64,000 bases of DNA from Pseudomonas sp. N3-W (lineage in GTDB: Bacteria > Pseudomonadota > Gammaproteobacteria > Pseudomonadales > Pseudomonadaceae), in NCBI RefSeq assembly GCF_024970185.1, contig NZ_CP103965.1:4336001-4400000 (forward strand), in the 5' to 3' direction. A program made the translations under genes and the position numbers. The notes under the pieces were generated by a model. That model was not told where the DNA came from. It did not search any database and saw nothing but the letters and a program-made list of their open reading frames with translations. Positions 7,945 through 17,159 of the stretch are shown piece by piece (position 1 is the stretch's first letter; every line of letters starts with the position of its first letter).

Positions 7945-8976
7945 ATGGCCGTCAACGCCCTGCGCCTGCGCTCGATGCCCGCGACTGAAGCCCTGGCCCG
8001 TGAGCGCCTGGGGGCTGGCAGAAGCCTGAGCCTGTCGCGGCCACAACCGGCCACGCTGCACCTGCGCCTGGCTCCGGCGCCGTTCAGTCAACCACCGGCC
8101 AGCGCGCTGGACTGTGCCTGTGGCCGGCTGTGGCTGGACGACGCGCAAGCGCTGCTCAGCCAGCTCTCAAGTTGCCCGGCGCTCGTTGCCGAACCGCAGG
8201 CCAACGACTGGTACTGGCCGCTGTACAACCACTGTCTGGCGCCGGAATTACAGTCGTTACTCAGCCCTGTGCAACTCGTGCCGGCACCTGCGGGCGCAGG
8301 TCTGGACTGCCTGCTGGAGCTGCACGCCGCCAATGGGTCGCGGCACATCAGCCAGGCCCGCATCGCCCCCCAAGTGCTGTTGCGGTTGCTGGATCAGGGG
8401 CCATGGCAACCGGTGCCCCGAACCGGCAACAGCGACTGGCCGTTGCGCCTGCCGTTGCTGCTCGGACGCTGCCCGCTCAATACCGCGCAAATCGCGTCGC
8501 TGCGCCCCGGCGATGTCGTGCTCGCCGAGCAGCCGCTGTTCAATCCCGAAGGCCTCGGCCGTTTCCAGGTCGGCCACTGCTGCCTGCACCTGCGCCTGCT
8601 GCCGGGCGCGTCGCTGCGCTTCACCCTCATCGAACTGGAAGACCTGCCCATGAACGCCTCTCTCGATCACTTTGCCCTGAGCGACCACGAAACTCCGTCA
8701 ACGCTGGATGCCTTTGCCGAACCACTGCCGATGGATGACCAGGCGCCCGAACGCTTCGATGATTTGCCGCTGAACCTGACGTTGCGGGCCGGCCACCTGA
8801 CCTTGAGCCTGGGGCAACTGCGTCAACTGACCGTGGGCTCGGTGCTGGACTTCGCCGGTTGCGCCCCCGGCCAGGCGCTGCTGTGCCAAGGCGAACGCCC
8901 ATTGGCGCGGGGTGAACTGGTGGACATCGACGGTCGCCTCGGCCTGCAAATCACCGCGCTGGAGGCACCGCGTTGA
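7945..8976 (+). CDS. hrcQ: HrcQ, T3SS cytoplasmic ring protein (SctQ), unsplit
   Basis: A 343-residue C-ring/sorting-platform protein. The N-terminal part corresponds to HrcQA. The C-terminal roughly 85 residues (about [22 protein letters not shown] onward) are the SpoA/FliN-type domain that P. syringae encodes as a separate HrcQB. Here the two halves are one uninterrupted frame. An internal ATG at 8650 has a GGAAG site 8 nt upstream, so a separate short product may also be made. The start at 7945 lies one base after the hrpP stop. The TGA stop overlaps the TTG start of hrcR. Confidence 0.93.
   Translation: MAVNALRLRSMPATEALARERLGAGRSLSLSRPQPATLHLRLAPAPFSQPPASALDCACGRLWLDDAQALLSQLSSCPALVAEPQANDWYWPLYNHCLAPELQSLLSPVQLVPAPAGAGLDCLLELHAANGSRHISQARIAPQVLLRLLDQGPWQPVPRTGNSDWPLRLPLLLGRCPLNTAQIASLRPGDVVLAEQPLFNPEGLGRFQVGHCCLHLRLLPGASLRFTLIELEDLPMNASLDHFALSDHETPSTLDAFAEPLPMDDQAPERFDDLPLNLTLRAGHLTLSLGQLRQLTVGSVLDFAGCAPGQALLCQGERPLARGELVDIDGRLGLQITALEAPR
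8650..8976 (+). other. possible internal translation start giving an HrcQB-like product
   Basis: Inside hrcQ an in-frame ATG ([14 protein letters not shown]) is preceded by GGAAGACCTGCCC, a plausible ribosome-binding site at 8-nt spacing. Initiation here would give a 108-residue protein matching the region coded by separate hrcQB in P. syringae. YscQ of Yersinia is known to use such an internal start. For this gene it is inferred. Confidence 0.5.
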
Positions 8977-9626
8977 ACCTGCAGGACGTCGATCCACTGA
9001 CACTCGCGCTGTTTCTAGGCGCCCTGTCACTGGTGCCGCTGTTGATGATGATCTGCACCGCGTTCCTGAAAATCTCCATGGTGCTGCTGATTACCCGCAA
9101 CGCCATCGGCGTGCAGCAGGCGCCGCCGAACATGGCGTTGTACGGCATCGCGCTGGCGGCGACGCTGTTCATCATGGCGCCGGTGTTCAGCGACATGGGC
9201 CATCGCTTCAAGCAGATGCCCCAGCGCATGGACAACGTCGAGGCCATGCAAAGCAGCGCCACCCAGGTGCTGGAGCCGCTGCGGGTGTTCATGGCGCGCA
9301 ATGTCGACCCGGACATCCAGACCCACCTGCTGGAAAACACCCAGCGCATGTGGCCCCCGGCAATGTCGGCCAGCGCCAGCCGCGACGACTTGCTGCTGAT
9401 CGTGCCGGCCTTCGTGTTGTCGGAGCTGCAAGCGGGGTTCCAGATCGGCTTTCTGATCTACGTGCCCTTCATCGTCATCGACCTGATCGTGTCCAACATC
9501 CTGCTGGCGCTGGGCATGCAGATGGTCGCGCCGATGACCATTTCCCTGCCGCTGAAAATCCTCCTGTTCGTGCTGGTGGACGGCTGGACCCGGCTGCTCG
9601 ACGGGCTGTTCTACAGCTATCTGTGA
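8973..9626 (+). CDS. hrcR: HrcR, T3SS export apparatus (SctR)
   Basis: A 217-residue FliP/SctR-family membrane protein with four hydrophobic segments: two near the N-terminus (about 8-30 and 45-70) and two near the C-terminus (about 155-180 and 190-210). The conserved [23 protein letters not shown] stretch lies before the last one. It forms the core of the entry pore with HrcS and HrcT. Translation appears to begin at a TTG (8973) overlapping the hrcQ stop, with GGAGG 7 nt upstream. It is intact and normal in length. Confidence 0.96.
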   Translation: MNLQDVDPLTLALFLGALSLVPLLMMICTAFLKISMVLLITRNAIGVQQAPPNMALYGIALAATLFIMAPVFSDMGHRFKQMPQRMDNVEAMQSSATQVLEPLRVFMARNVDPDIQTHLLENTQRMWPPAMSASASRDDLLLIVPAFVLSELQAGFQIGFLIYVPFIVIDLIVSNILLALGMQMVAPMTISLPLKILLFVLVDGWTRLLDGLFYSYL

Positions 9627-9633
9627 GGGCTTT

Positions 9634-9894
9634 ATGGATACGTTGACCTTGTTCAAGCAGGCGATGGTGCTGGTGGTGGTGCTGTCGGCGCCGCCGCTGA
9701 TCGTCGCCGTGGTGGTGGGTGTACTGACCTCGCTGTTGCAGGCGGTCATGCAGTTGCAGGACCAGACCCTGCCGTTCGCGATAAAACTGGTGGCGGTGGG
9801 CATTACCCTGGCGCTGACCGGGCGCTGGATCGGTGTCGAACTGATCCAGTTGACCCAACTGGCCTTCAGCATGATCGCGCAGACGAGGGCCTGA
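9634..9894 (+). CDS. hrcS: HrcS, T3SS export apparatus (SctS)
   Basis: An 86-residue FliQ/SctS-family protein with two membrane-spanning hairpin helices (about 12-38 and 47-74), including the conserved QLQDQTLPFAIKL turn. It packs with HrcR and HrcT in the export pore. It lies 7 nt after hrcR and one base before hrcT. Confidence 0.96.
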   Translation: MDTLTLFKQAMVLVVVLSAPPLIVAVVVGVLTSLLQAVMQLQDQTLPFAIKLVAVGITLALTGRWIGVELIQLTQLAFSMIAQTRA

Positions 9895-9895
9895 C

Positions 9896-10699
9896 ATGTT
9901 CGCCGGGGCCTTTACCGAGCTGTCTGAATCGATCATCGCCCTGACCCTGGGCATGGCGCGGTTGTACCCCTGCCTGCTGCTGGTGCCGGCGTTCGCCTTT
10001 CGCGAGATCAAGGGCATGCTGCGCAATTCGATTGTGCTGGCGCTGGCGTTGATGCCAATGCCGGGCATTCGCGCCAGTCTGGCCGGGCAGGAACCGGGCT
10101 GGCTGGATCTGGGCGCGCTGGTGCTCAAGGAGAGCGTCATCGGCCTGCTGCTGGGTCTGCTGCTGGCCATGCCGTTCTGGATGTTCGAGTCCATCGGCTG
10201 CCTGTTCGACAACCAGCGCGGCGCACTGATCGGCGGCCAGATCAACCCGGCCCTGGGCGACAACACCTCGGAGTTGGGTCACATGTTCAAGCAGGTGCTG
10301 ATCCTGCTGCTGATCCTCGGCGGCGGTTACTCCAGCCTGACTCAGGTGATCTGGGACAGCTATGCGCTGTGGCCCGTCAACCAGTGGCTGCCGATGCCGG
10401 CCACCGATGGCTGGGACGTGTATCTGAAGCTGCTGGCCAGCACGTTTCGCTTCATGGTGCTGTACGCCGCGCCGTTGGTGGGGTTGTTGCTGCTGATCGA
10501 ATTCGGCATGGCAATCCTCAGCCTCTACAGCCCGCAGTTGCAGGTCTCGACCCTGGCCATGCCCGCCAAGAGCCTGCTGGGCCTGGGCTTTCTGGTGCTG
10601 TACCTGCCGATGCTGTGCTGGCTGGGCAACAGCCAGCTGGCGCAGTTCAGCGACTTGAAACACCTGCTGCCATTGATTCTGCAACCGGCTCCCCACTGA
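9896..10699 (+). CDS. hrcT: HrcT, T3SS export apparatus (SctT)
   Basis: A 267-residue FliR/SctT-family inner-membrane protein with about six hydrophobic segments. Conserved stretches are LLVPAFAFREIKG near residue 25 and GCLFDNQRGALIGGQINP near residue 105. Together with HrcR and HrcS it builds the helical export gate. It ends at 10699 and is separated from hrcU by a 95-nt gap. All other neighbours in this operon overlap or nearly touch. Confidence 0.96.
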   Translation: MFAGAFTELSESIIALTLGMARLYPCLLLVPAFAFREIKGMLRNSIVLALALMPMPGIRASLAGQEPGWLDLGALVLKESVIGLLLGLLLAMPFWMFESIGCLFDNQRGALIGGQINPALGDNTSELGHMFKQVLILLLILGGGYSSLTQVIWDSYALWPVNQWLPMPATDGWDVYLKLLASTFRFMVLYAAPLVGLLLLIEFGMAILSLYSPQLQVSTLAMPAKSLLGLGFLVLYLPMLCWLGNSQLAQFSDLKHLLPLILQPAPH

Positions 10700-10701
10700 A
10701 T

Positions 10702-10773
10702 AGCTCGCTCCCACAGCAGATCTTCAGCGAACCCAAAATCCGTGAATGACCACAAATGAATGTGGGAGCGACT
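10702..10773. repeat. decayed REP pair between hrcT and hrcU
   Basis: AGCTCGCTCCCACAG at 10702-10716 and TGTGGGAGCGACTG at 10761-10774 are REP fragments of the same family as the REPINs elsewhere in this window. They face the opposite way from the usual pair. They fill nearly all of the gap between hrcT and hrcU. Confidence 0.65.
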
Positions 10774-10794
10774 GTATCTGCCAGGTGATGGTCC

Positions 10795-11886
10795 ATGAGC
10801 GAAAAAACCGAAGAACCCACCCAGAAGAAGCTTGAGGACGCGCGCAAGAAAGGCCAGGTCGGGCAAAGTCAGGACGTGCCCAAACTGTTCATTTTCGCCG
10901 CCCTGCTGGAGCTGATCCTGGGCCTGGCGGACGGCGGTATCGATCGGCTCAAGGCCCTGGTCTCGCTGCCCTTCGCCCAGTTGAACCGGCCTTTCGGCGC
11001 CGGGCTCGGTGAAGTGCTGACCAAGGCCGGCTGGGACTTGCTGCTGTTCATGTTGCCGGTGCTGGGCATCGCCGTGGCGATGCGCCTGATCGGTGGCTGG
11101 ATCCAGTTCGGCCCGTTGTTCGCCTCCGAGGCGTTGAAGCTGGATTTCGAACGGCTCAACCCGCTGAACCAGTTCAAGCAGATGTTCTCCTCCAAGGCCC
11201 TGTTCAACCTGCTCAACAGCCTGTGCAAAGCGGTGCTGATCAGCGTCGTGCTGTACCTGGTATTGCCGCCGGCACTGGGCGATCTGATCGGCCTGGCCAA
11301 CACCGATCTCGACCGCTACTGGCACGCGATGATCGCGCTGTTCACCCGGCTCTCGCGCACCTGCCTGGGGATTTTGCTGGTGCTGGCGGTGATCGACTTC
11401 GCGCTGCAAAAGTACTTCTTCATCAAGGGCCAGCGCATGAGCCACGAAGACGTGCGCAAGGAGTTCAAGCAGATGGAGGGCGACCCGCACATGAAGTCGC
11501 ACCGCAAATCCCTGGCCCGCGAACTGACCCAGCAACCCGCCGGCGCCACGCCCGCCAAGGCCCCGGTGGAAGACGCGGACCTGGTGCTGGTCAACCCGAC
11601 GCACTACGCCGTCGCGCTGTATTACCGGCCACAACTCACACCGTTGCCACGCATCCTGTGCAAGGGCCACGACGCCGAAGCCCGGGAGCTGATCGACCGT
11701 GCGCGTCGGGCCGGAGTGCCGGTGATCCGCTTCGTCTGGCTGGCGCGAACCTTGTATCGCACGGACGTCGGCCGCTTCATCCCGCGCGAGACGCTGCAAG
11801 CGGTGGCGCAGGTGTATCGGCTGCTGCGTGAACTGGATGAGCATGCCAACAAGGAGCTGATTGACATGCCCGGAGCACCCTATTGA
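10795..11886 (+). CDS. hrcU: HrcU, T3SS autoprotease switch (SctU)
   Basis: A 363-residue FlhB/SctU-family protein. Its first roughly 215 residues carry four membrane segments and start with the typical SEKTEEPTQKKLEDARKKGQV. The cytoplasmic domain holds the self-cleaving NPTH motif at residues 267-270, followed by YAVALYYRP. Cleavage at NPTH switches export from pilus parts to effectors. The motif is intact. It is the last gene of the hrpJ operon, and a new hrp box follows at 11943. Confidence 0.97.
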   Translation: MSEKTEEPTQKKLEDARKKGQVGQSQDVPKLFIFAALLELILGLADGGIDRLKALVSLPFAQLNRPFGAGLGEVLTKAGWDLLLFMLPVLGIAVAMRLIGGWIQFGPLFASEALKLDFERLNPLNQFKQMFSSKALFNLLNSLCKAVLISVVLYLVLPPALGDLIGLANTDLDRYWHAMIALFTRLSRTCLGILLVLAVIDFALQKYFFIKGQRMSHEDVRKEFKQMEGDPHMKSHRKSLARELTQQPAGATPAKAPVEDADLVLVNPTHYAVALYYRPQLTPLPRILCKGHDAEARELIDRARRAGVPVIRFVWLARTLYRTDVGRFIPRETLQAVAQVYRLLRELDEHANKELIDMPGAPY

Positions 11887-11942
11887 ACCGAAAACCGGTT
11901 GAACCTTGCCCCCCCTCGCCACAGGGTGTGGATGTCTTTAAA

Positions 11943-11970
11943 GGAACCGGCTCGAGTCAGCCGCCACTCA
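11943..11970 (+). promoter_or_regulatory. hrp box of the AvrE-family effector gene
   Basis: GGAACC, 15 nt, CCACTCA: a perfect hrp box, 78 nt before the effector start codon. The effector gene can therefore be transcribed independently of the hrpJ operon, though still by HrpL. Confidence 0.92.
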
Positions 11971-12048
11971 GGGCAAAGGAAATTTTCCTGAACGCCTTTG
12001 ACGAGCGTAACGACCTCGTCCTGTCAGGTCATGACACGGAGCCACAGC

Positions 12049-15000
12049 ATGCAGACCCACCTTCAAACGGCCGCCCTGCCCCCCACGCCCACCATGGCCC
12101 CGGCGGGCAACAACCCGTCCGGCCTGGAGCAACAACAGCAAGCGCCGACCCAGCGCAGCGGCCACTCGCTGGCCAGCTTCGGTCGGCGCGTGAGGCATAA
12201 CATCGGCCAACTGTTCCAACGCACCGACGCCCCGCAACGCCCGTCGGCGCGATCGGCGGCCAGCCACACCGCTGACAACCAGCAAGCGCCCGACAACGAC
12301 GCTCAGCCGTCCAGCTCGACGGCGCCCGGCAGCAGCCCGTTGCAACGCAGCAACGCCGGGCGCTTTGAGGGCCGTGGAGCCGTTATCCAGCGCCAGTCGG
12401 CCACCACCGAACGGCCGTCCGGCGTGCAACTGGACGCCAAGGGTGTGCCGACGTTCGACGGGTTCGCGCCGGCCGCCCTCAGCGACCTGCTGAAAAACGC
12501 CCTCGGCCAGCCAGGTCAGACGTATCAAGCCGGACACAGCGCCGCCCGCAGCGAAGATCATCTGCTGCTCGACCAGCAAGGCCATGTGTTGCACCTCAAG
12601 CAAACCCCCACTGCCGTGGTCGCGTTGCGCAGCAGCCAGGCTGAAGGCCACCCCGGCGGCACGCCCGCCACCCAGCGCATGGCGATGGAAGGCAATGTCG
12701 TGCATGTCGAAGAGGGTCCGCATAAAGACACCCCGCTGCAGACCATTGGCCGGGCCCACATGGGCCACCTCACCGGCATCCATCAGGACCGCGACGGCGA
12801 GCCGCTGCGCCTGCACGAACAGCAACTCTACGAGTTCGACTCCGCCAGAGGCGCCTGGAAAGCCCCCGAGGGCGAGCCGCTGAAGTTCAGCCAGTTGGCC
12901 ACTCAGGGCAATGGCAAGCTCTACGGCCAGACCGGCGATAAATTGGTGGACCTCAGCGCCAGCGACGCGCCTCACGTCACGGTGCCGGGGCTCAAGGCGT
13001 TTTCAGTGAACGCCGATCACTTCGCCGCCACCTTGAGCGGCGACAACAGCCAGACCCTGCAACTGATCGACCTCAATCAGGATCCGCCCCGCAGCGGCGC
13101 AGCGAAAACCCTGGTGCTCAATGACGGCCACGCCGAGGCCAAGAGCATCGGCCTGAGCCATGAGCGGCTGTTCGTCAGCGACACCGAGGGCCGTTTGTAC
13201 AGCGCCACACGCGAAGACCTGCATAACGATTCGCAGGAGCTGCGGTTGGTGCCCGTGCAACATCCCGACGGCGAACGCCTGGGCGGCAGCAAACTGGTCA
13301 GCGGTTTTCTCAGTGGCGACCATGGCGAGGTGCAGGCCTTGATCACTGATCGCGCCGGGCAAACCCACGCCCATCCACTGGATGACCAGACCCAGCGTCT
13401 CAAAGGCGGCTGGAACCTCAGCGACGCGCTGGTGCTGGACAACCGCCGCGGCTTGCCCGGCAGCGCCGAACCGACCCCGGCCAACACCTTCGACCTCGAT
13501 CGACTTGGCCGGGTCAGCCTCAACGAGCAACGGGTGCAGCGCTGGGACAGCACCAGCCAGGACTGGAAAGACACCGGCATCAAGGACGTCGCACACCTGC
13601 AACGGGGCCTCGACAGCAAGGCCTACCTGTTGCAGGACGGCGTGCTGAAAAAACTCGACGTCAGCCCCAAATACAACCCGGTCGCGGTCGGTGCCAGCCA
13701 TGTGCTGAACCAGCCGCCGCGCTCCACCGACGTCAAGTTGGGTGAAGCCGTGGGCGGCCTCGACGGGCGAGTGATCCAGACCTTCGCCATGCTCAACGAC
13801 AAGCAGTTCGTGGCCCTCGATGACCAGAATCGCCTCACCGCCCACCATAAAAAAGGCGAGCCCACGGACCTCAGCCGCGTCGATCTGCAAGGCACGGTCG
13901 CGCACCTCGCACTGGATGAAAACCACAACCTGCACGCCATGACCACCGAAGGCGAACTGTTCGCCATGGCCAAGGACGACTGGCAGGCGAGCAAGGACAA
14001 CCCACGCCCGGAAGCGGCCTGGAAGAAAGTCCCGACCCCGGCCAATCGTCCACTGGCGAGCCTGCGTACCGGCGACGACAACCGCCTGAGCGTGACGCTC
14101 AGGAACAGCGACGATCATTCGCAACTGCAGCTCAAGGGCCAGACCTGGCAACCCGTGACGACCAAACCCGCCGACCACAACGCCCTGAACGAGCTGTTCG
14201 GTCGCGTGCGCGGAGGTGAGAAAGCGGTGCGCATTCCCGGCACCGGCCTGACCGCACGGGTCAGCGCCAACCTGATGGGCCGCGGCTCGGTGGAGAACAG
14301 CAACCGCGCCAGCACCGGCGAATTCATCCGCGCCAACATCTTCAAGCCGACGCTGGAAACGCCTCGGGTACTGAAGAACATCGGCAACCACATTCAGCAT
14401 CGCCACCACGGTCGCGAAGGTCTGAGGCCGCTCTACAACAGTGAAGCCACGCTGTTCAAACGCCTGGAAGTGATCAGCCACAACGAGCAACCGGCCGCCC
14501 CCGGGCAGGACCTGAAAACCCGGATCGGCAAGCTCGACCTCGGCGCGCAAGGTGCCGATCTGCATGCGGAACTGGAAGCCTTTCGCAGTGAACTGGACGA
14601 CAACAGCCACCGTGCCACGCGGCATCTGGGCCAGGAGCATGGAAAATTCAAGCTGCTGCAACAGAAAGAAGGCCTGCTGAACATCCACGGCGAGCTGTCA
14701 GCGCCCTCGAAGCGCACGCAACTGAGCATGAAGCTCAGCCACCTCAAGGACACACTCAACATCAACAGCTCCGGGCACGACCTGCTCAAAGAGCTGCAAG
14801 GCGCGCTGGCTCACCTGGCGCCCTCCCCGGAAAACCGCACCGCTGAACTGCTGCAAAAGCTGCAGGACAACGGCATGAAAATGTCCCACCAGAAAGCCGA
14901 CATCCCCCTGGATCAGCGGCGCGATGCCAGCGATCATCAGGGCCTGACCAAGGCGCGACTGGCGCTGGACGTGGTAACACTCAAGGACCTCGACGTCCTG

Positions 15001-17013
15001 GTCGGCAAGGCCGAAATGATCACCCCCAATGCCGACAACAGCGGGCCGCTGGAGCGGCTGCAAAAAGACTTCAACCAACTGCGCGACAAACATTACGGCG
15101 AGCACCCGGTGAAGCAGGCCACCGACATGGGCTTCACCGATCACGCCAACCTCGAAGCCTCTTACGACGGGATCAAGGCCTTTCTCAACGGCTTCAAGAA
15201 GCAAGACCACGCCACCAGCGTCAACCTGCGCGCAGCCACCGGCAGCAAGACCCAAGCGGAACTGGCGGACACCCTCAAGGCCACCCTCAAACAGCTGGAA
15301 CATCCCGACGACGAGATCGCCATGCAGCGCAGTTACGGGCTCAACCTCAGCACCCCGTTCGTGGCATTGGCCAACAAAGGCCTGGGGCCGTGGCCCAGCG
15401 GCGCGGTCACCGGTGGGCGCAATTACAACCTCAGCGCCGAACGCGGCGACAAGGGCGTGACGGTCTACCTGCAACGCGAAGGCCTGGGCTCGGCCAGTGG
15501 CGGCGTCGGCGGCGGCAAGGATTATTGGCCCGGTTTTTTCGAGGGCGACGAGGTCGCCAGGCACACCAAGATCGACATCGGCAATAACCGCCTGCTGACC
15601 CCGGCGCTACGCCTTGGGGTCGACGCCACCGGCACCGCCACCACCACCCGGCGCGATGGCGTGGTGTTCAGCGTGCCGGACGAAGACATCGATCAGTTCG
15701 TCGACAACCTGTTCAGCGGCCAATTGAACCCGCTGGAAGTGATGAAAAAAGGCGTCGATCACGAAACCCAGAAAGGCCTGCGCTTCAACGTCGATCTCAA
15801 TGCCAGCGCCACGGCGGAGTTTCGGGTCGGCTTCGGGCTGACCGACAAGGACAGCTCACCGCTGTCGGCCGCTGCGCGTTTCGGCGCGGGCGGCACCGTG
15901 AACGTCAACCTGCTGAACTACACGAATTATTCGGTCGAGCAGCACAGCAACAAGGGCGAAATGCAGGAGCACAGCCAGAACCGCCCACGCCTGATGAACA
16001 GCGCGGGCGCCTCGGTGTTCGCCCGAGCGCAGTTGAACGGCAGCCACACCACGCCGTCGAGCGCGGCCGACAAGGCCTCGCAGGGCGCCGCCGTACCTTT
16101 GGGCGGCAGTGCCGGGGTCGCGGTGGACAACAAGACCAGCAAGCGCATCAAGTTCACCTTCAAGGAGGCCGAACCGCTGACCGACGCCGGCCTGGAAAAA
16201 CTCGCCAGCAGCCTCGGTGCCGCGTTCAAGGACCCGCAATCGCAACAGAAGATCACGCAGTTGGCCGACCGCACTGCGCCGGAGTACGCCGGCGCCACGC
16301 CCAGGGAAGTGCTGAGCACGCACCTGGCCGGACTGGACAGCCATTTCCGCGATAAACCGGTGGAGAACGACGAGCAGTACGCCGCCTTGCGCACGCTCAA
16401 ACGCAGCCTTGTGCAGCAGGACGCCGCCGAGGCGAAACACAGCCTGCTCGACGGCGGACGTTTTGAAAGTTCGTACACCAATCTCTCGCGACTGGATCAG
16501 CAAGGCGCCGTGTCCAAAGTCATGAGTCTGGTCAGCACGATGCACTCGCCGAGCAACGCCGAGCGAGTGTCTTCGTTGCTCGATCAGGACCCGACCCTCA
16601 AGTCGCTGGTCAAGCAGATGCAGGCCAGCGACGGCACGCTGGCCAGGGTGCGCCTGGAACTCAAGGACGAGGTTCAGGACCGCATCGACGAGGGCAGCCG
16701 CACCGGCACGCTGTCGCAGAAAGAACTGGCGGGGCTGCTGTCGGACCGCAACAACATGCGGATCAAGGCCATCACCGTGTACCAGAGCGCCAGCAAACCG
16801 GAGAGCTTCACTTCGCCGTTGCCGATGATCAGCTACAGCAGCAGCGCCTCGCTGAGCGTCAACAAGACCCTGGGCAAGATCAACTTCAGCTACGGCCAGG
16901 ATCAGGACACGCCCAAGAGCTACTTCCTCGACGGCGAACTCTCAAGACCGGGCGCGGCGCTGAAGACGGCGGTGGATGCGCTGAAGAAGGATGGTCTGGA
17001 ACTTAAACGCTGA
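12049..17013 (+). CDS. avrE: AvrE/DspE-family type III effector
   Basis: A 1654-residue protein in the size range of the AvrE/DspE/WtsE effector family. These enter plant cells and act at the host membrane (published work describes water and solute channel activity). The first roughly 130 residues are Gln/Ser/Pro-rich and look disordered, as expected for a secretion and chaperone-binding region. Residues of about 150-740 carry many short repeats such as LVDLSASDAPHVTVPGLKAF that suggest a beta-propeller. The C-terminal half is helical and then strand-rich, ending in a Lys-rich LKKDGLELKR tail. The ATG at 12049 has GGAG 7 nt upstream; two upstream in-frame ATGs lack a good site. It has its own hrp box. 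A CesT-type chaperone gene lies close by on the other strand. The reading frame is complete, so the gene appears functional. Confidence 0.9.
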   Translation: MQTHLQTAALPPTPTMAPAGNNPSGLEQQQQAPTQRSGHSLASFGRRVRHNIGQLFQRTDAPQRPSARSAASHTADNQQAPDNDAQPSSSTAPGSSPLQRSNAGRFEGRGAVIQRQSATTERPSGVQLDAKGVPTFDGFAPAALSDLLKNALGQPGQTYQAGHSAARSEDHLLLDQQGHVLHLKQTPTAVVALRSSQAEGHPGGTPATQRMAMEGNVVHVEEGPHKDTPLQTIGRAHMGHLTGIHQDRDGEPLRLHEQQLYEFDSARGAWKAPEGEPLKFSQLATQGNGKLYGQTGDKLVDLSASDAPHVTVPGLKAFSVNADHFAATLSGDNSQTLQLIDLNQDPPRSGAAKTLVLNDGHAEAKSIGLSHERLFVSDTEGRLYSATREDLHNDSQELRLVPVQHPDGERLGGSKLVSGFLSGDHGEVQALITDRAGQTHAHPLDDQTQRLKGGWNLSDALVLDNRRGLPGSAEPTPANTFDLDRLGRVSLNEQRVQRWDSTSQDWKDTGIKDVAHLQRGLDSKAYLLQDGVLKKLDVSPKYNPVAVGASHVLNQPPRSTDVKLGEAVGGLDGRVIQTFAMLNDKQFVALDDQNRLTAHHKKGEPTDLSRVDLQGTVAHLALDENHNLHAMTTEGELFAMAKDDWQASKDNPRPEAAWKKVPTPANRPLASLRTGDDNRLSVTLRNSDDHSQLQLKGQTWQPVTTKPADHNALNELFGRVRGGEKAVRIPGTGLTARVSANLMGRGSVENSNRASTGEFIRANIFKPTLETPRVLKNIGNHIQHRHHGREGLRPLYNSEATLFKRLEVISHNEQPAAPGQDLKTRIGKLDLGAQGADLHAELEAFRSELDDNSHRATRHLGQEHGKFKLLQQKEGLLNIHGELSAPSKRTQLSMKLSHLKDTLNINSSGHDLLKELQGALAHLAPSPENRTAELLQKLQDNGMKMSHQKADIPLDQRRDASDHQGLTKARLALDVVTLKDLDVLVGKAEMITPNADNSGPLERLQKDFNQLRDKHYGEHPVKQATDMGFTDHANLEASYDGIKAFLNGFKKQDHATSVNLRAATGSKTQAELADTLKATLKQLEHPDDEIAMQRSYGLNLSTPFVALANKGLGPWPSGAVTGGRNYNLSAERGDKGVTVYLQREGLGSASGGVGGGKDYWPGFFEGDEVARHTKIDIGNNRLLTPALRLGVDATGTATTTRRDGVVFSVPDEDIDQFVDNLFSGQLNPLEVMKKGVDHETQKGLRFNVDLNASATAEFRVGFGLTDKDSSPLSAAARFGAGGTVNVNLLNYTNYSVEQHSNKGEMQEHSQNRPRLMNSAGASVFARAQLNGSHTTPSSAADKASQGAAVPLGGSAGVAVDNKTSKRIKFTFKEAEPLTDAGLEKLASSLGAAFKDPQSQQKITQLADRTAPEYAGATPREVLSTHLAGLDSHFRDKPVENDEQYAALRTLKRSLVQQDAAEAKHSLLDGGRFESSYTNLSRLDQQGAVSKVMSLVSTMHSPSNAERVSSLLDQDPTLKSLVKQMQASDGTLARVRLELKDEVQDRIDEGSRTGTLSQKELAGLLSDRNNMRIKAITVYQSASKPESFTSPLPMISYSSSASLSVNKTLGKINFSYGQDQDTPKSYFLDGELSRPGAALKTAVDALKKDGLELKR

Positions 17014-17038
17014 TTCCGTTCAGTTGAAACACAACCCC

Positions 17039-17131
17039 CTGTGGGAGCGAGCTTGCTTGCGATAGCGAATTGTCAGTCGACATTGATGCTGGCTGACACG
17101 ACGCCATCGCGAGCAAGCTCGCTCCCACAGG
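17039..17131. repeat. REPIN
   Basis: CTGTGGGAGCGAGCTTGCTTGCGATAGC and its inverted partner CATCGCGAGCAAGCTCGCTCCCACAG sit about 45 nt apart. They fall between the effector gene stop and the dioxygenase-like gene, and would form a long hairpin in RNA. Confidence 0.9.
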
Positions 17132-17159
17132 GGATCTGCGTGACTTCAAGGAGATGTGT

